Shown here: in pieces, positions 8,474 to 17,771 of the stretch
Position numbering within the stretch: the first letter of the stretch is position 1
Layout of the letters: the number at the start of each line of letters is the position of its first letter
Assembly: GCA_050299555.1 (NCBI GenBank)
Contig: JBNKWA010000006.1
Span: 1 to 47,963, forward strand
DNA: 47,963 bases
Reading direction: 5' to 3'
DNA from: JBNKWA01 sp050299555
Lineage (GTDB): Bacteria > Pseudomonadota > Alphaproteobacteria > Rhodobacterales > Rhodobacteraceae
Translations under genes and position numbers: made by a program
Notes under the pieces: generated by a model
Told to the model about the DNA's origin: nothing
What the model saw: only the letters and a program-made list of their open reading frames with translations
Databases searched by the model: none

Positions 8474-10722
8474 GCCTGAAGCCCGACAGCTCCGATACGG
8501 CTCCGGAGCCGGCGGCGGCCGAAGCGCTGATCGCACGGCTGCCACGGATCATTCTTGGCCCGGGCGGCACCGCAGAGGCGCAGCGGCTTTTGGCCGAGGC
8601 TCTGGTGGCCGAAACCGCCCATGGGCCGGCCGTGTCCCTGGCACGGGAAATGTACCGGCTCGGCCTCGACGACGCGCTGCGGCCCCTGCTGGCCGCCGCG
8701 ATCGAGCGTTTTCCGCGCTCGATCGACCTGCATGCCCTGCTGGTGGACAGCGCGCCGGCGCGCGATCGCGGCGGACCGCTGGCGGTTCTGGTCGATCTGA
8801 CGCTGCAGTCGGGGCGCAAGCGCTGGATGGCGGCCGAGCGGCAGCAATCGGCCGGCCACAATGCCGAGGCGCTGGTCTTGCTCGACCAGCCTGGCGGAGC
8901 GGTGGAGCATCAGGTGGCCGATGCGCTGATGCGCCAGAAGCTGCTGGCCGCGGAGGGACGGGAGGCCGAGGCCGAGGCGGCCCTGGCGTCGCTTCGGTCC
9001 GAGCACGGGCGGGATGAGGATGTGCAGGCGCGGGTGCTGGCCGAGGCAGCGCGCCGCCAGGGTGCCGCGGCGGTGGTCGATGCCTATCTGCGGCTGGCCG
9101 CCGACCACCCCCTGCCGTACCGCCTGCGATCCCAGGTCCTGGCGGCGCTCCTGTCGGCACGGCATTTCCGACGCGCCCAGGATTTCTTCGCCAGTCACCT
9201 GCGCGGCGCCGGCGCGCCCGCCCGGCGGCGTGACGACTATTGCCGCCTGCTGCTTGCGTCGGGGCGGCCGGAACTGGCGCTGCCATGGTACGCGCCCCGG
9301 GTCGCCCGGTTTGCGCCATCCGAACGCGGAGAGGCCGTGGCCGAGTTGCTGGCACGGGCGCAGATCGCTGCCTGGAAGGTGGCCGCGGCCGAGGAGGTGG
9401 CCCGTCAGGGACTGGCGCTTGCGCCACGAAACGGGCGTCTCAGGGCGCTGCTGGCCGAGGCGCTGTTTCGCCGGGGCGCGTGGGATGAAATCGCACCCCT
9501 GCTCGGCAGTGCCCGTGGCCTTGCCCGCGACATGGCCGGCCGCATGGGGAGGGTGGTCCCGCCGCCGGACCAGGGTATCGGCCGGGCCCGGCACGGCCTT
9601 GACCGCGGCGACCTGCGCCTCGCCGCAAGGGCCCTGTCGGCCGCCACGCCACGGAGCCATGCCGATGCGATTGCGACCGCGGGATTGCGGGCCGAGCTTG
9701 CCGCCCGGCAGGGCAATATCCACAAGGCGCTGCAGCTGGTCGCGACGCTCTTGTCACTCGACGCCGAGCGGCCGTCGAGCTGGCTTCTTGCCGGGCGTTT
9801 GCGCTTTCTCGCCGGCGACGCGCCGGGCGCCCTGGAGGCGCGCGCGCGGTTCGCGGCATTGCGGGCCGGAAGCATCGAGGGGGTGTCGCTTGGACACCGC
9901 CGCGACACCCCGGACCTGGTGCTGGAGTCGCTGGCCGATCCGCCTGTCCTTGCCGGCCTGGTCGATGCCAGCCCCGGGGCCGGGTTCGACCACGCGCTGG
10001 GCCTTGATCCGGCTCGGTTCGGCGCCGGCGACTGGATGCAGTTCATCTACCGGCTGGTCCACGCGCGCGGCGACCTGATCCTGCCGCCCGCCGGTCCATC
10101 GCGCATCCCGCGCCAGCTGGTGAGCTACTGGGAGGGGCCGCGAAGTCGGCCGCTCGACACCATCGGCGACGAGTGGCGATCGCTTCTGACGGGCTGGGAG
10201 GTGGCAGCCTTCGACCGCGATGGCGCCGAGGCGTGGCTGGCTGCGGAGGCCGCACCGCCGCTGGCCAGGCGCTTTCGGGCGGCCCGGCATCCTGCCACGC
10301 GGGCCGACATCTTCCGTGTTGCGTATCTGGCAAGGGCCGGCGGCTTGTGGATCGACGGCGACGAGCGACCGCAGGCGCCCATCGATGACTGGCTCGAGGG
10401 GTGCGATCTGCTGCTGGTACACGAGAAGGGCCATTCCACCATTGCCAACAGCTTCGTCGGTGCCGCGCCGGGTCATCCGGTGCTGACCGCCGCCGCCGAG
10501 GCCATCGCGAACACGTCTTCCTTCAAGGGCGGCATCGACACCTGGATCGAAACCGGCCCGGGCCTTTTCGCGGTGGCCTGCGGGCGCTGGATCCACGGGA
10601 CACTGCGCGCCAGGGGCAGGGTGGAGGGCCTGCGGCTGCTCAAGTCCGAAGACTACGACAGCCGGGTTGCGGCCAACCTGGATTTGCCGCACAAGTTCGC
10701 GTCCGACTACTGGCGGTCCTGA
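8470..10722 (+). CDS. TPR-repeat protein with C-terminal DXD glycosyltransferase domain
   Basis: 750 residues. Residues 1-470 are an Ala/Leu-rich alpha-helical solenoid with TPR character (for example AARQGNIHKALQLVATLLSL near 411). Residues about 545-715 look like a Gly_transf_sug / GT32-type sugar transferase: IPRQLVSYWEG, then HPATRADIFRVAYLARAGG, and the metal/nucleotide-sugar motif DGD at 629-631. This family adds sugars to capsular or other surface polysaccharides. It overlaps the preceding unknown gene by four bases and is far from the kps block. Acceptor and donor are unknown. It converges on the hemY-like gene. Confidence 0.8.
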   Translation: MSLKPDSSDTAPEPAAAEALIARLPRIILGPGGTAEAQRLLAEALVAETAHGPAVSLAREMYRLGLDDALRPLLAAAIERFPRSIDLHALLVDSAPARDRGGPLAVLVDLTLQSGRKRWMAAERQQSAGHNAEALVLLDQPGGAVEHQVADALMRQKLLAAEGREAEAEAALASLRSEHGRDEDVQARVLAEAARRQGAAAVVDAYLRLAADHPLPYRLRSQVLAALLSARHFRRAQDFFASHLRGAGAPARRRDDYCRLLLASGRPELALPWYAPRVARFAPSERGEAVAELLARAQIAAWKVAAAEEVARQGLALAPRNGRLRALLAEALFRRGAWDEIAPLLGSARGLARDMAGRMGRVVPPPDQGIGRARHGLDRGDLRLAARALSAATPRSHADAIATAGLRAELAARQGNIHKALQLVATLLSLDAERPSSWLLAGRLRFLAGDAPGALEARARFAALRAGSIEGVSLGHRRDTPDLVLESLADPPVLAGLVDASPGAGFDHALGLDPARFGAGDWMQFIYRLVHARGDLILPPAGPSRIPRQLVSYWEGPRSRPLDTIGDEWRSLLTGWEVAAFDRDGAEAWLAAEAAPPLARRFRAARHPATRADIFRVAYLARAGGLWIDGDERPQAPIDDWLEGCDLLLVHEKGHSTIANSFVGAAPGHPVLTAAAEAIANTSSFKGGIDTWIETGPGLFAVACGRWIHGTLRARGRVEGLRLLKSEDYDSRVAANLDLPHKFASDYWRS

Positions 10723-10859
10723 CCGGCTGCCGTCCGGGCCGGGACGTCTGGTCGCGTGCGCCGGAGCGTCAGCGACCGCCGCCGAGGGCCCTCGATGGGC
10801 CCGAAGGCGGCGCCTCCACCCCACCATCCGATCCTGGCTCGGGCCGAAACGGTCCTGGT

Positions 10860-12368
10860 CTAGGCTGCGCCTGCCGCCGATCGGGCGTCCGAATCCTCGG
10901 CTGCCCCGGTGGCCGTCGCGGCGCCGGGGTCTGCGGCGTCGCCCTCCTGCAGATCGGTCGCCTCGCCATCTTCGCGGGCCTCGCCCGCAGTCAGGGCCCC
11001 GACGATCAGCGGAAGCATGGCGGCGGCGCCGGTCTGCTCGTCGGTGCCCGCCGCCGGGGCCTTCCAGTCCAGCGTGTCGAAACCCTTGCAGTGCTCGCAG
11101 ATCGGCACCCAGTGGCCGTGAATGTGGTTGCAGGCTCCGCAGATCCAGGCCTCCCCGCGGGGCGCGCTCAGCGCCTTGGCGAGCCATCCGCGGACCACGG
11201 CATCGGGCGCGCCCGAGCCCTTCTCGATGGCGGCCATGATCGCCAGCGCCCGCATGGTGGGCTGCATTTCGGCAAGATCGCCGATCGCTCGCCGCGCCTC
11301 GGGAAAATCCTCGGCCGCAAGCGCCAGCTCGGCCGCAAGCATGCGGTTCTCGGGATGGCTCGGGTTCATGCGGGTCAGTTGCGCGTAGCGCTTCATGCGC
11401 TCCGACGGGGTCTCGTCCGGCGCAAGGGTGGCAAAGGCCGCCGCGAGGTCGGGATGCGGGTGCGCCTTCCAGGCCTTGCGCACCAGGTTGCCGGCCTCAC
11501 GCTGCCGCCCGGCCGTGGCATCCAGCCTTGCCGCGAGCGCCACCGCCGGCACGAAGGCTGGCGCGATCTGTGCCGCCTGCACCGCCGCGGCCCGGGCGCG
11601 TTCGCTCTCGCCCTCGTCCTCGGCCTGCCGGGCCTCGGCCAGCTTCAGGACCGCCTGACGCCGCCGCCCCACATCCCGGGGCAGGGCCTTGGCGCGAATC
11701 TTGGCTTCCAGCGTGCGCTGGGCACCGGTCCAGTCGGCGCCATTCGATTGCAGGTCGAACAGGGTATCGATCGCGCCGGCATGGCGCGGCTTGAGGGCAA
11801 AGGCCTTTTCCGCCAGCTTGAGCGCCGTTTCGGTGTCGCCGGCCTGAAGCTTGGCCTTCATTAGACCCTGCAAGCCGACAAAACGGGTGCGTTCGTTGCC
11901 CACCATGTCCTTGTAATAGGCCAGCGCCCGCTCGCCGTTGCCGGCCAGCTCGGCCGCCTGGGCATTCACCAGCCGGGTCAGTTCCGGACGGCTCAGCAGC
12001 TTTTCGGCCTTGGCCGCCTTGGCCTGGGCAAGGCGGGTCTCGCCGCCGGCCAGCGCCACCAGAGCATCGGTCAGCGCCTCGAAACCGCGCCGTTCGCGGT
12101 TGCGGTCGAAATAGCGCGACAGCGCCGTCTCGTCGCCCGAGAAGAAGCGCAGGATCGCAACGATCAGGCCGCTGATGCGAAACAGGATCCAGAACGCCGC
12201 CAGTGCCAGCAGCATGACGATGACGAAACCAAGCGGTGCCAGCGTCACCTCGCGCCCGGCAAACGCCAGCCGTACCTCTCCCGGCGTTTCCAGAAGCATC
12301 GCCGCACCGAAGGTCAGTGCCGCGGCGATGGCAATGAAGATGACAACCTTGAGAAAGGACCACAACAT
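10860..12368 (-). CDS. HemY-like membrane TPR protein with zinc-ribbon tail
   Basis: 502 residues. Two N-terminal membrane spans (about 8-26 and 43-75) are followed by the HemY N-terminal block FRISGLIVAILRFFSGDETA. A TPR solenoid fills about 110-390. A metal-binding ribbon has cysteine pairs at 410/413 and 424/427 (CGAC...CEHC), similar to the rubredoxin-like end of LapB. The tail after 430 is acidic and Ala-rich. HemY proteins are tied to the haem pathway by gene order; their precise role is unsettled. The ATG overlaps the upstream stop by one base (TGATG). Confidence 0.88.
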   Translation of the reverse strand: MLWSFLKVVIFIAIAAALTFGAAMLLETPGEVRLAFAGREVTLAPLGFVIVMLLALAAFWILFRISGLIVAILRFFSGDETALSRYFDRNRERRGFEALTDALVALAGGETRLAQAKAAKAEKLLSRPELTRLVNAQAAELAGNGERALAYYKDMVGNERTRFVGLQGLMKAKLQAGDTETALKLAEKAFALKPRHAGAIDTLFDLQSNGADWTGAQRTLEAKIRAKALPRDVGRRRQAVLKLAEARQAEDEGESERARAAAVQAAQIAPAFVPAVALAARLDATAGRQREAGNLVRKAWKAHPHPDLAAAFATLAPDETPSERMKRYAQLTRMNPSHPENRMLAAELALAAEDFPEARRAIGDLAEMQPTMRALAIMAAIEKGSGAPDAVVRGWLAKALSAPRGEAWICGACNHIHGHWVPICEHCKGFDTLDWKAPAAGTDEQTGAAAMLPLIVGALTAGEAREDGEATDLQEGDAADPGAATATGAAEDSDARSAAGAA

Positions 12369-13969
12369 CAGCCGTCCGTCCCTTGCCCTGCGCCGCTGCC
12401 GGATGAGGCTCCCGGCGCTTCCTCGAGCCCGGTCAGGGCCTCGACCGCCGCATGGCGTGCGGTGGCGGCGGACAGCCATTCGGACATCGCCTCGGTGGAT
12501 TCGCTCGGCAGCGCCTTCAGTTCACCCAGTGCCTTGCCGAGGTCTCCGGCGGCCAGCGCCGCCTCGGCACGGCTGAGCACGGCATCGGGGCTCTGTCCCT
12601 CGATAGGATTCAGCGAGCGCGATGCCACCTGCGATTCGAAGAAGCTGGAAAGCCGGCCTGACAGGCTGTCGTCGGAGCTGGCCTTGATCGCTGCGCGGAT
12701 CGCCTGATGCGCCGCCGACCCGAAATCGGCACGAAGCGCATTCATCGTCACGACGCCCGTGCCGGCAGCCGCGGACAACGCCTCGGGCACTTCGACATCG
12801 GCCTCTTGCAGGGCTTTCAGCGCCGGCTCGTACGACTCGCCTGTCGTCAGGGCGCCGTCGATCGTGGCGAGCGCCGTGTCGATCTTCGCCTCGCGGGCCT
12901 CGCGGGCTGCCCTTTCGGCGGCGGACTCGGCATCGGCCTGGGCCGCGGCGACGCGCCGTTCGGCGGAGGCCGCCACCTCTTCAAGCCGATCCGCAAGTTG
13001 CCCGTTCTTGTTCGCCAGGCTGGCGAGTTCGGCCTTCAGCCCTTCGACCGCCGCGGCGAACGTGGCGATCTGCGCCGAGGCCTCGGCGTTCAGTTCGCCA
13101 CCCGACTCGGCAACGCCGAGGAGCATTTGCGACAGCTTGTCGAGCTCGGCGGCCATTCCGTCGATGCGTGTCTCGACCGCCGTCAGCCGGCCGGGCAGGC
13201 TGTCGCCTCCCATGGCGGTGACCTCGTCCGTCAGCGCGTCGATGCGTTCCGTCAGCGCCGCGCGCTCGGCCGTAAGGCGTTCGTCGAGCCGCGCCTCCAG
13301 GCTGCCGGTCACGCTGGCCTCGATGGCGGCCGAATCCACCGGAGGCGGAACCTCGGCCAGCCTCGCGTCGAGATCCTCGCGCAGTGCCTGGACCTCGGCC
13401 TGGGCGGCGGCTTCGCCGGGCATCAGCCATGCGCGCACGGGGGCCATCCCCTGCGGCAGGTGCGGCGCCAGCTTCGGCCCGCCCCAAAGCGTCAGCGCAA
13501 CGCCGACGGCGATCAGTGCGACGCCGGTCAGCACCTTGGCGGCAAGGCTGGATCCGTGGGCCTCTTCGGCATGCAGATGATCGTCGTGGTATTCGCCGGT
13601 GTCGTCGCCGTGCTCCTGGTAGTCGGCCGCACCGGCGGTCTCCGCCTCGGCCTCCACCGTGTCGTCCCGGACCGGCCAATCGGCCTCGCGGCCCTCGGCG
13701 GCGACCTCGTCCCCCGCCAGTCCGGCATCGTCTCCGCTGCCCTGGGCCGGCATCTCGTCGAGAAGCGGTTCGGTCGGTTCGCCGGTCGCGGTCGACTCGT
13801 CAAGCGGTGCGTCGCCCGCCGATCCCTGATCAGGCGGTGCTTCGGTGGGTTGGTCCGTGGCGCCAGTACCGACCGAGGTATCGTCGGCGCCCTTTTCGGT
13901 CGCCGGTTCCGTGTCTTCGGAGGTGCCGCCGGAAGCGGTGTCGGCGTTCGTCTTGCTTTTTCGTGCCAT
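12368..13969 (-). CDS. Mitofilin-like inner-membrane protein (COG4223 type)
   Basis: 533 residues. The N-terminal 140 residues are acidic and low-complexity (Glu/Asp/Thr/Ala). One membrane span lies at about 143-164 (VLTGVALIAVGVALTLWGG). A long Ala/Glu-rich coiled coil then runs to about 345, and the C-terminal part is helical. This architecture matches alphaproteobacterial relatives of mitofilin/Mic60, which shape membranes. The start MARKSK at 13969 was chosen over the upstream ATG at 14017 because it begins the expected charged N-terminus. It lies between hemD and hemY-like, the usual alphaproteobacterial order. Confidence 0.85.
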   Translation of the reverse strand: MARKSKTNADTASGGTSEDTEPATEKGADDTSVGTGATDQPTEAPPDQGSAGDAPLDESTATGEPTEPLLDEMPAQGSGDDAGLAGDEVAAEGREADWPVRDDTVEAEAETAGAADYQEHGDDTGEYHDDHLHAEEAHGSSLAAKVLTGVALIAVGVALTLWGGPKLAPHLPQGMAPVRAWLMPGEAAAQAEVQALREDLDARLAEVPPPVDSAAIEASVTGSLEARLDERLTAERAALTERIDALTDEVTAMGGDSLPGRLTAVETRIDGMAAELDKLSQMLLGVAESGGELNAEASAQIATFAAAVEGLKAELASLANKNGQLADRLEEVAASAERRVAAAQADAESAAERAAREAREAKIDTALATIDGALTTGESYEPALKALQEADVEVPEALSAAAGTGVVTMNALRADFGSAAHQAIRAAIKASSDDSLSGRLSSFFESQVASRSLNPIEGQSPDAVLSRAEAALAAGDLGKALGELKALPSESTEAMSEWLSAATARHAAVEALTGLEEAPGASSGSGAGQGTDG

Positions 13970-14095
13970 CGATCCTGCCGGATTGCCGGGTCCGCAGGGC
14001 AGGCCCCACAGTGGCACCTGGAATCCCCTGACTTACAGCTAGAGTATGGATTGGCCGCGACGGCCACAAGGCTTTAGCGGTCGCGCCCCGGTTGT

Positions 14096-14806
14096 TCACG
14101 CGGTGCTCTGGCGCATCAGCTCGAGGATCGCCGCGGCATTTGGCCGCGCCGCCACCTCGATGCGGCGGATGCCGCATCCCCGAACCGGCCGGGCGGCGGC
14201 CTCGCTGATGCAAAAGGCGATCGGCGGGGGCGGGAGCGCAGCCCTGGCAATGGTTTCGGCGAAGACACGGGCGCCATTGGGAGAGAAGAGCGCCACAGCA
14301 TCGGCATGGCCTTCGCGCAGTGCGGTGGCCGCCGCCTCGGGCAAGGGCAATGCTTCCTGCCGATAGGCCACTACCGAGCGGGCCTCGATCCCCGCGGCGG
14401 TCAGTGCGTCGGCCAGATCACCCGCCGAGTCCAGCCCGCGAACGTGAAGCAACGCACCGCCGAATGGCGCTTGGGACATCAACAGGGCCTGCAGGGCGGT
14501 CGCGTCGCCACCGGCCGCGGCGACCTGCTGGAAACCGGCGTCGCGCGCGGCATCAGCGGTCCGGGCACCGACGGCGTAGACAGGCAGATCGCGCCGGGGC
14601 TCGGCCGCGGCAAAGCACGCCACAGCGTTCTGCGACGTGAAGGCCAGCGCGGCCACGCCGGCAAGGTCGAGGTCGAAGGGCAGGGGCACGATGCGCACAA
14701 GCGGCGCCACCAGCACCCGCCAGTCGGTGCCAAACATCCGCTCCACGGATTTGGCAAATGCTGCCGCCTGCGGCTCGGGGCGGGTCACAATCAGGATGCG
14801 CGGCAT
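14096..14806 (-). CDS. hemD: Uroporphyrinogen-III synthase
   Basis: 236 residues starting MPRILIVTRPEPQAAAFA. The family is poorly conserved, but the start TRPEPQA, the central ALAFTSQNAVACFA, and the late ALFSPNGARVFAE are HemD landmarks. It closes hydroxymethylbilane into uroporphyrinogen III, the first macrocycle of haem, sirohaem and cobalamin synthesis. It is divergent from tsaD (82-bp gap) and 126 bp ahead of the mitofilin-like gene. hemC, often next to hemD, is not between hemD and tsaD here. Confidence 0.88.
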   Translation of the reverse strand: MPRILIVTRPEPQAAAFAKSVERMFGTDWRVLVAPLVRIVPLPFDLDLAGVAALAFTSQNAVACFAAAEPRRDLPVYAVGARTADAARDAGFQQVAAAGGDATALQALLMSQAPFGGALLHVRGLDSAGDLADALTAAGIEARSVVAYRQEALPLPEAAATALREGHADAVALFSPNGARVFAETIARAALPPPPIAFCISEAAARPVRGCGIRRIEVAARPNAAAILELMRQSTA

Positions 14807-14888
14807 CGACCCCTCTCATTGCACGGCGATGGGTCCGGTGTTACCTGCCGGCCCGAAACCATGCAATTCGCCCGGTGTGGGAGAGCGC

Positions 14889-15959
14889 ATGCAGGACCGG
14901 CAGATCTGCCTCGGTATCGAATCGAGCTGCGACGATACGGCTGCCGCCGTGGTGACTGCGGCGGGCGAGATCCTGTCCTCGGAGGTCGAGGGCCAGGACA
15001 GGCTGCACGGCGCCTATGGCGGCGTGGTGCCCGAGATTGCCGCCCGCGCCCATGCCGAGCGGCTGGATGGTTGCATTGTGCGGGCGCTGGGCGCCGCCGG
15101 CGTGGGGCTGGATGATCTCGATCTGATCGCCGTGACCGCGGGGCCGGGGTTGATCGGCGGGCTGCTGGCCGGACTGATGACCGCCAAGGCGCTTTCGGTG
15201 GCGCGCGGCATCCCGATGATTGCCGTGAACCACCTGGCGGGGCATGCGCTGACGCCGCGACTGACCGACGGTGTCGACTATCCCTACCTCATGCTGCTGG
15301 TCTCTGGCGGCCATTGTCAGCTTCTTGCGGTCGATGCGGCCGACAGTTTCCGCCGGCTGGGTGGCACCATCGACGACGCCCCCGGAGAGGCGTTTGACAA
15401 GACCGCCAAACTTCTTGGTCTGGGCTATCCGGGCGGACCGGCGGTCGAGGCGGAGGCCGAGGCCGGCGACGCGCGGCGGTTCGACCTGCCGCGGCCGCTT
15501 CTGGATCGGCCAGGGTCGGAGATGTCGTTCTCTGGTCTGAAGACGGCGCTGCGGCGGGCCCGGGATCTGATCGTGGCCGAGAAGGCGGGGCTGACGCTGC
15601 AGGATCGCCGCGATCTTTGTGCCGGCTTTCAGGCGGCCGTGGCCGATGTGCTGGCCGAAAAGACCGCCCGGGCGCTTGATCGAGGCGATTTCCGGGTGCT
15701 GGCGGTCGCCGGCGGGGTCGCGGCCAACGCCGCGATACGCAGCGCGCTGGAGGCTGTTGCCGAGGCGCGCGGGATTCGCCTTGTGGCACCGCCGCTCCGG
15801 CTTTGCACCGACAATGGCGCGATGATCGCGTGGGCGGGCATCGAGCAGTTTCGCATCCGCGGAGGCGACCCGATGACCATCGCCGCCCGCTCGCGCTGGC
15901 CACTGGATGCGGCAGCGGCGCCGCTTCTGGGTGGTGGCAGGCGGGGGGCCAAGGCATGA
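14889..15959 (+). CDS. tsaD: tRNA N6-threonylcarbamoyladenosine transferase TsaD
   Basis: 356-residue ASKHA-fold protein that transfers threonylcarbamoyl to A37 of ANN-decoding tRNAs with TsaB/TsaE. It shows GIESSCDDTAAA at the N-terminus, AVTAGPGLIGGLLAG, the metal-binding HLAGH (His115 and His119), LVSGGHCQL, and DDAPGEAFDK. The usual HLEGH motif has Ala at its third position here; the two metal histidines are intact. Its stop overlaps the gpsA start by four bases (ATGA). Confidence 0.95.
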   Translation: MQDRQICLGIESSCDDTAAAVVTAAGEILSSEVEGQDRLHGAYGGVVPEIAARAHAERLDGCIVRALGAAGVGLDDLDLIAVTAGPGLIGGLLAGLMTAKALSVARGIPMIAVNHLAGHALTPRLTDGVDYPYLMLLVSGGHCQLLAVDAADSFRRLGGTIDDAPGEAFDKTAKLLGLGYPGGPAVEAEAEAGDARRFDLPRPLLDRPGSEMSFSGLKTALRRARDLIVAEKAGLTLQDRRDLCAGFQAAVADVLAEKTARALDRGDFRVLAVAGGVAANAAIRSALEAVAEARGIRLVAPPLRLCTDNGAMIAWAGIEQFRIRGGDPMTIAARSRWPLDAAAAPLLGGGRRGAKA

Positions 15960-16876
15960 GCCGGATCCACGTCCTCGGCGCCGGTGCCTTCGGCAGTGCC
16001 CTGGCCGATGCGCTGAGCCGTGGCGGCCGAACCGTGCGCCTGGCCGGACGGGCCGCAGCGATCCGCGCCGACGGGCCGGACATCGAACCGATCGATGCCC
16101 TTGCGGTTGCCCCCGGCGACACGGTGCTGCTGGCCGTTCCTGCCGCGGCGACGGCGGCGCTGCTGGACAACCTGCCGTCGCCCCTGCCGAGAGATGTGTG
16201 CCTTGTCGCCTGTGCCAAGGGCATCAGCGGGGATCGGAGCGAGACCCAGTCGAAGATCATTGCCGATCGTCATGCCGGGCCGGTGGCGGTGCTGACCGGG
16301 CCCAGCTTTGCCGAGGAGATCGCGCGCGGCTTGCCGACGGCGCTGACGCTGGCCTGTGCCGACCCGGCGGCCGGCGGGCTGCTTCAGGAACGGCTCTCGA
16401 CAGCGGCGCTGCGGCTCTATCTCACCGACGATGTCATCGGGGCCGAACTCGGCGGAGCGCTGAAGAACGTGGTCGCCCTCGCCTGCGGCATGGTCGAAGG
16501 CGCCGGGCTCGGCGACAGTGCCCGCGCCGCCCTGATGACGCGGGGCTTTGCCGAGATGGTGCGACTGGGCACCGCCATGGGCGCAAGGGCGGCCACCTTC
16601 AATGGCCTGTCCGGGCTGGGCGATCTTGCCCTGACCTGCGGTTCGGTGAAGTCGCGCAACTTTTCTGCCGGGATAGCACTGGGTCGCGCCGGCGGGCTGC
16701 CGCAGGGCGTGACCATAGAAGGCGTGGGTACCGCGCGGGCGGTGGTGGGGTTGGCCAGGCGCCACCGCGTCGAGATGCCCATCGCCCTTGCTGTTGCCGC
16801 GGTGCTTGACGGCCGTGCGACCATCGGCGAAGCGATGGCGGGGCTGCTGGCCCGGCCGTTGAAGACCGAGCGGTGA
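15956..16876 (+). CDS. gpsA: Glycerol-3-phosphate dehydrogenase [NAD(P)+]
   Basis: 306 residues, at the short end for GpsA. It has the Rossmann start VLGAGAFGSALA (6-17), LTGPSFAEEIA, the catalytic segment GALKNVVALACGM with Lys170, and NGLSGLGDLALTC. It makes sn-glycerol-3-phosphate from dihydroxyacetone phosphate for phospholipid synthesis. The start overlaps the tsaD stop by four bases, so translation is coupled. It is 11 bp from the EVE-domain gene, and the three probably form one transcript. Confidence 0.95.
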   Translation: MSRIHVLGAGAFGSALADALSRGGRTVRLAGRAAAIRADGPDIEPIDALAVAPGDTVLLAVPAAATAALLDNLPSPLPRDVCLVACAKGISGDRSETQSKIIADRHAGPVAVLTGPSFAEEIARGLPTALTLACADPAAGGLLQERLSTAALRLYLTDDVIGAELGGALKNVVALACGMVEGAGLGDSARAALMTRGFAEMVRLGTAMGARAATFNGLSGLGDLALTCGSVKSRNFSAGIALGRAGGLPQGVTIEGVGTARAVVGLARRHRVEMPIALAVAAVLDGRATIGEAMAGLLARPLKTER

Positions 16877-16887
16877 AGGGAGGCACG

Positions 16888-17301
16888 ATGCAATACTGGC
16901 TGTTCAAGTCCGAGGCGGAAACCTGGTCCTGGGACCAGCAGGTGGCAAAAGGCGCCGCCGGCCAGGAATGGGACGGTGTGCGCAACTATCAGGCGCGTAA
17001 CCACATGCGCGCCATGCAGGTCGGCGACCGCGGCTTTTTCTATCACAGCGGCGACATCCGTGCCGTGGTCGGCATTGTCGAGGTCTGCGCGCCGGCCCAT
17101 CCCGATAGCACCAGCGACGATCCCCGCTGGGAGTGCGTGGACATCCGCGCTGTCGAGCCGCTGCCCGAGCCGGTCACGCTTGCGGCGATCAAGGCCGAGC
17201 CGTCGCTTGCCGACATGGTGCTGGTGAAGAACTCGCGCCTTTCGGTGCAGCCGGTGAGCGCCGAGGAATGGGCGGCGGTACGCCGGATGGGCGGCCTGTA
17301 G
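16888..17301 (+). CDS. EVE-domain protein (PUA-like)
   Basis: 137 residues, almost entirely one EVE domain. It starts MQYWLFKSEAETWSW and includes WDGVRNYQARNHMRAMQVGD and FYHSGDIRAVVGIVEV, the typical EVE signature. EVE domains resemble YTH and PUA folds and bind modified bases in DNA or RNA. The substrate here is unknown. A downstream position after tsaD-gpsA is a familiar alphaproteobacterial arrangement, so a link to tRNA modification is a reasonable guess. The ATG at 16888 follows AAGGGAGG and was preferred over the GTG at 16873. Confidence 0.9.
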   Translation: MQYWLFKSEAETWSWDQQVAKGAAGQEWDGVRNYQARNHMRAMQVGDRGFFYHSGDIRAVVGIVEVCAPAHPDSTSDDPRWECVDIRAVEPLPEPVTLAAIKAEPSLADMVLVKNSRLSVQPVSAEEWAAVRRMGGL

Positions 17302-17359
17302 ACTGATCGGGAAATTGGCTGCATGATCGCTCTCGCAACAGGCTAAAGCGAGGGGAGCG

Positions 17360-17755
17360 ATGGAACTGCTCAGCGTGATTGTCGCTGCAGTGGCAGGTTT
17401 TGCTGTCGGTGCGGGCTGGTACATGACCTTGGCGAAACCCTGGATGGTGGCCGCGGGCATCCCGATGAGTGCGGACGGCAAGCCTCAGGGCGGCGGCAGC
17501 CCCATGCCGTTCGTCGTCAGCGGCATCTGCATGATCCTGGTCGCGGGCATGATGCGTCATATCTTCGCCATGGCGGGCATCGACAGTGCCGGCAAGGGCC
17601 TGGTCGGTGGCCTCGGCATCGGCCTGTTCTTCATCGCACCGTGGCTGGCCATGTGCTACGCCTACTCGATGCGGCCGGCCAAGCTCGCCATCATCGACGG
17701 CGGCTATGCAATACTGGGATGTGCGGTCATCGGTCTGGTGCTGGGGCTGATCTGA
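17360..17755 (+). CDS. DUF1761 membrane protein
   Basis: 131 residues with four predicted membrane segments (about 5-24, 50-68, 78-99 and 112-131). The start ELLSVIVAAVAGFAVGAGWY and the later WLAMCYAYSMRPAKLAIIDGGY match the DUF1761 pattern. Function is unknown. It has a GAGGGGAGCG ribosome site and is 58 bp after the EVE gene. It converges with the extensin-like gene (16-bp gap). Confidence 0.85.
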   Translation: MELLSVIVAAVAGFAVGAGWYMTLAKPWMVAAGIPMSADGKPQGGGSPMPFVVSGICMILVAGMMRHIFAMAGIDSAGKGLVGGLGIGLFFIAPWLAMCYAYSMRPAKLAIIDGGYAILGCAVIGLVLGLI

Positions 17756-17771
17756 GACCGGCGCAAGCGGG

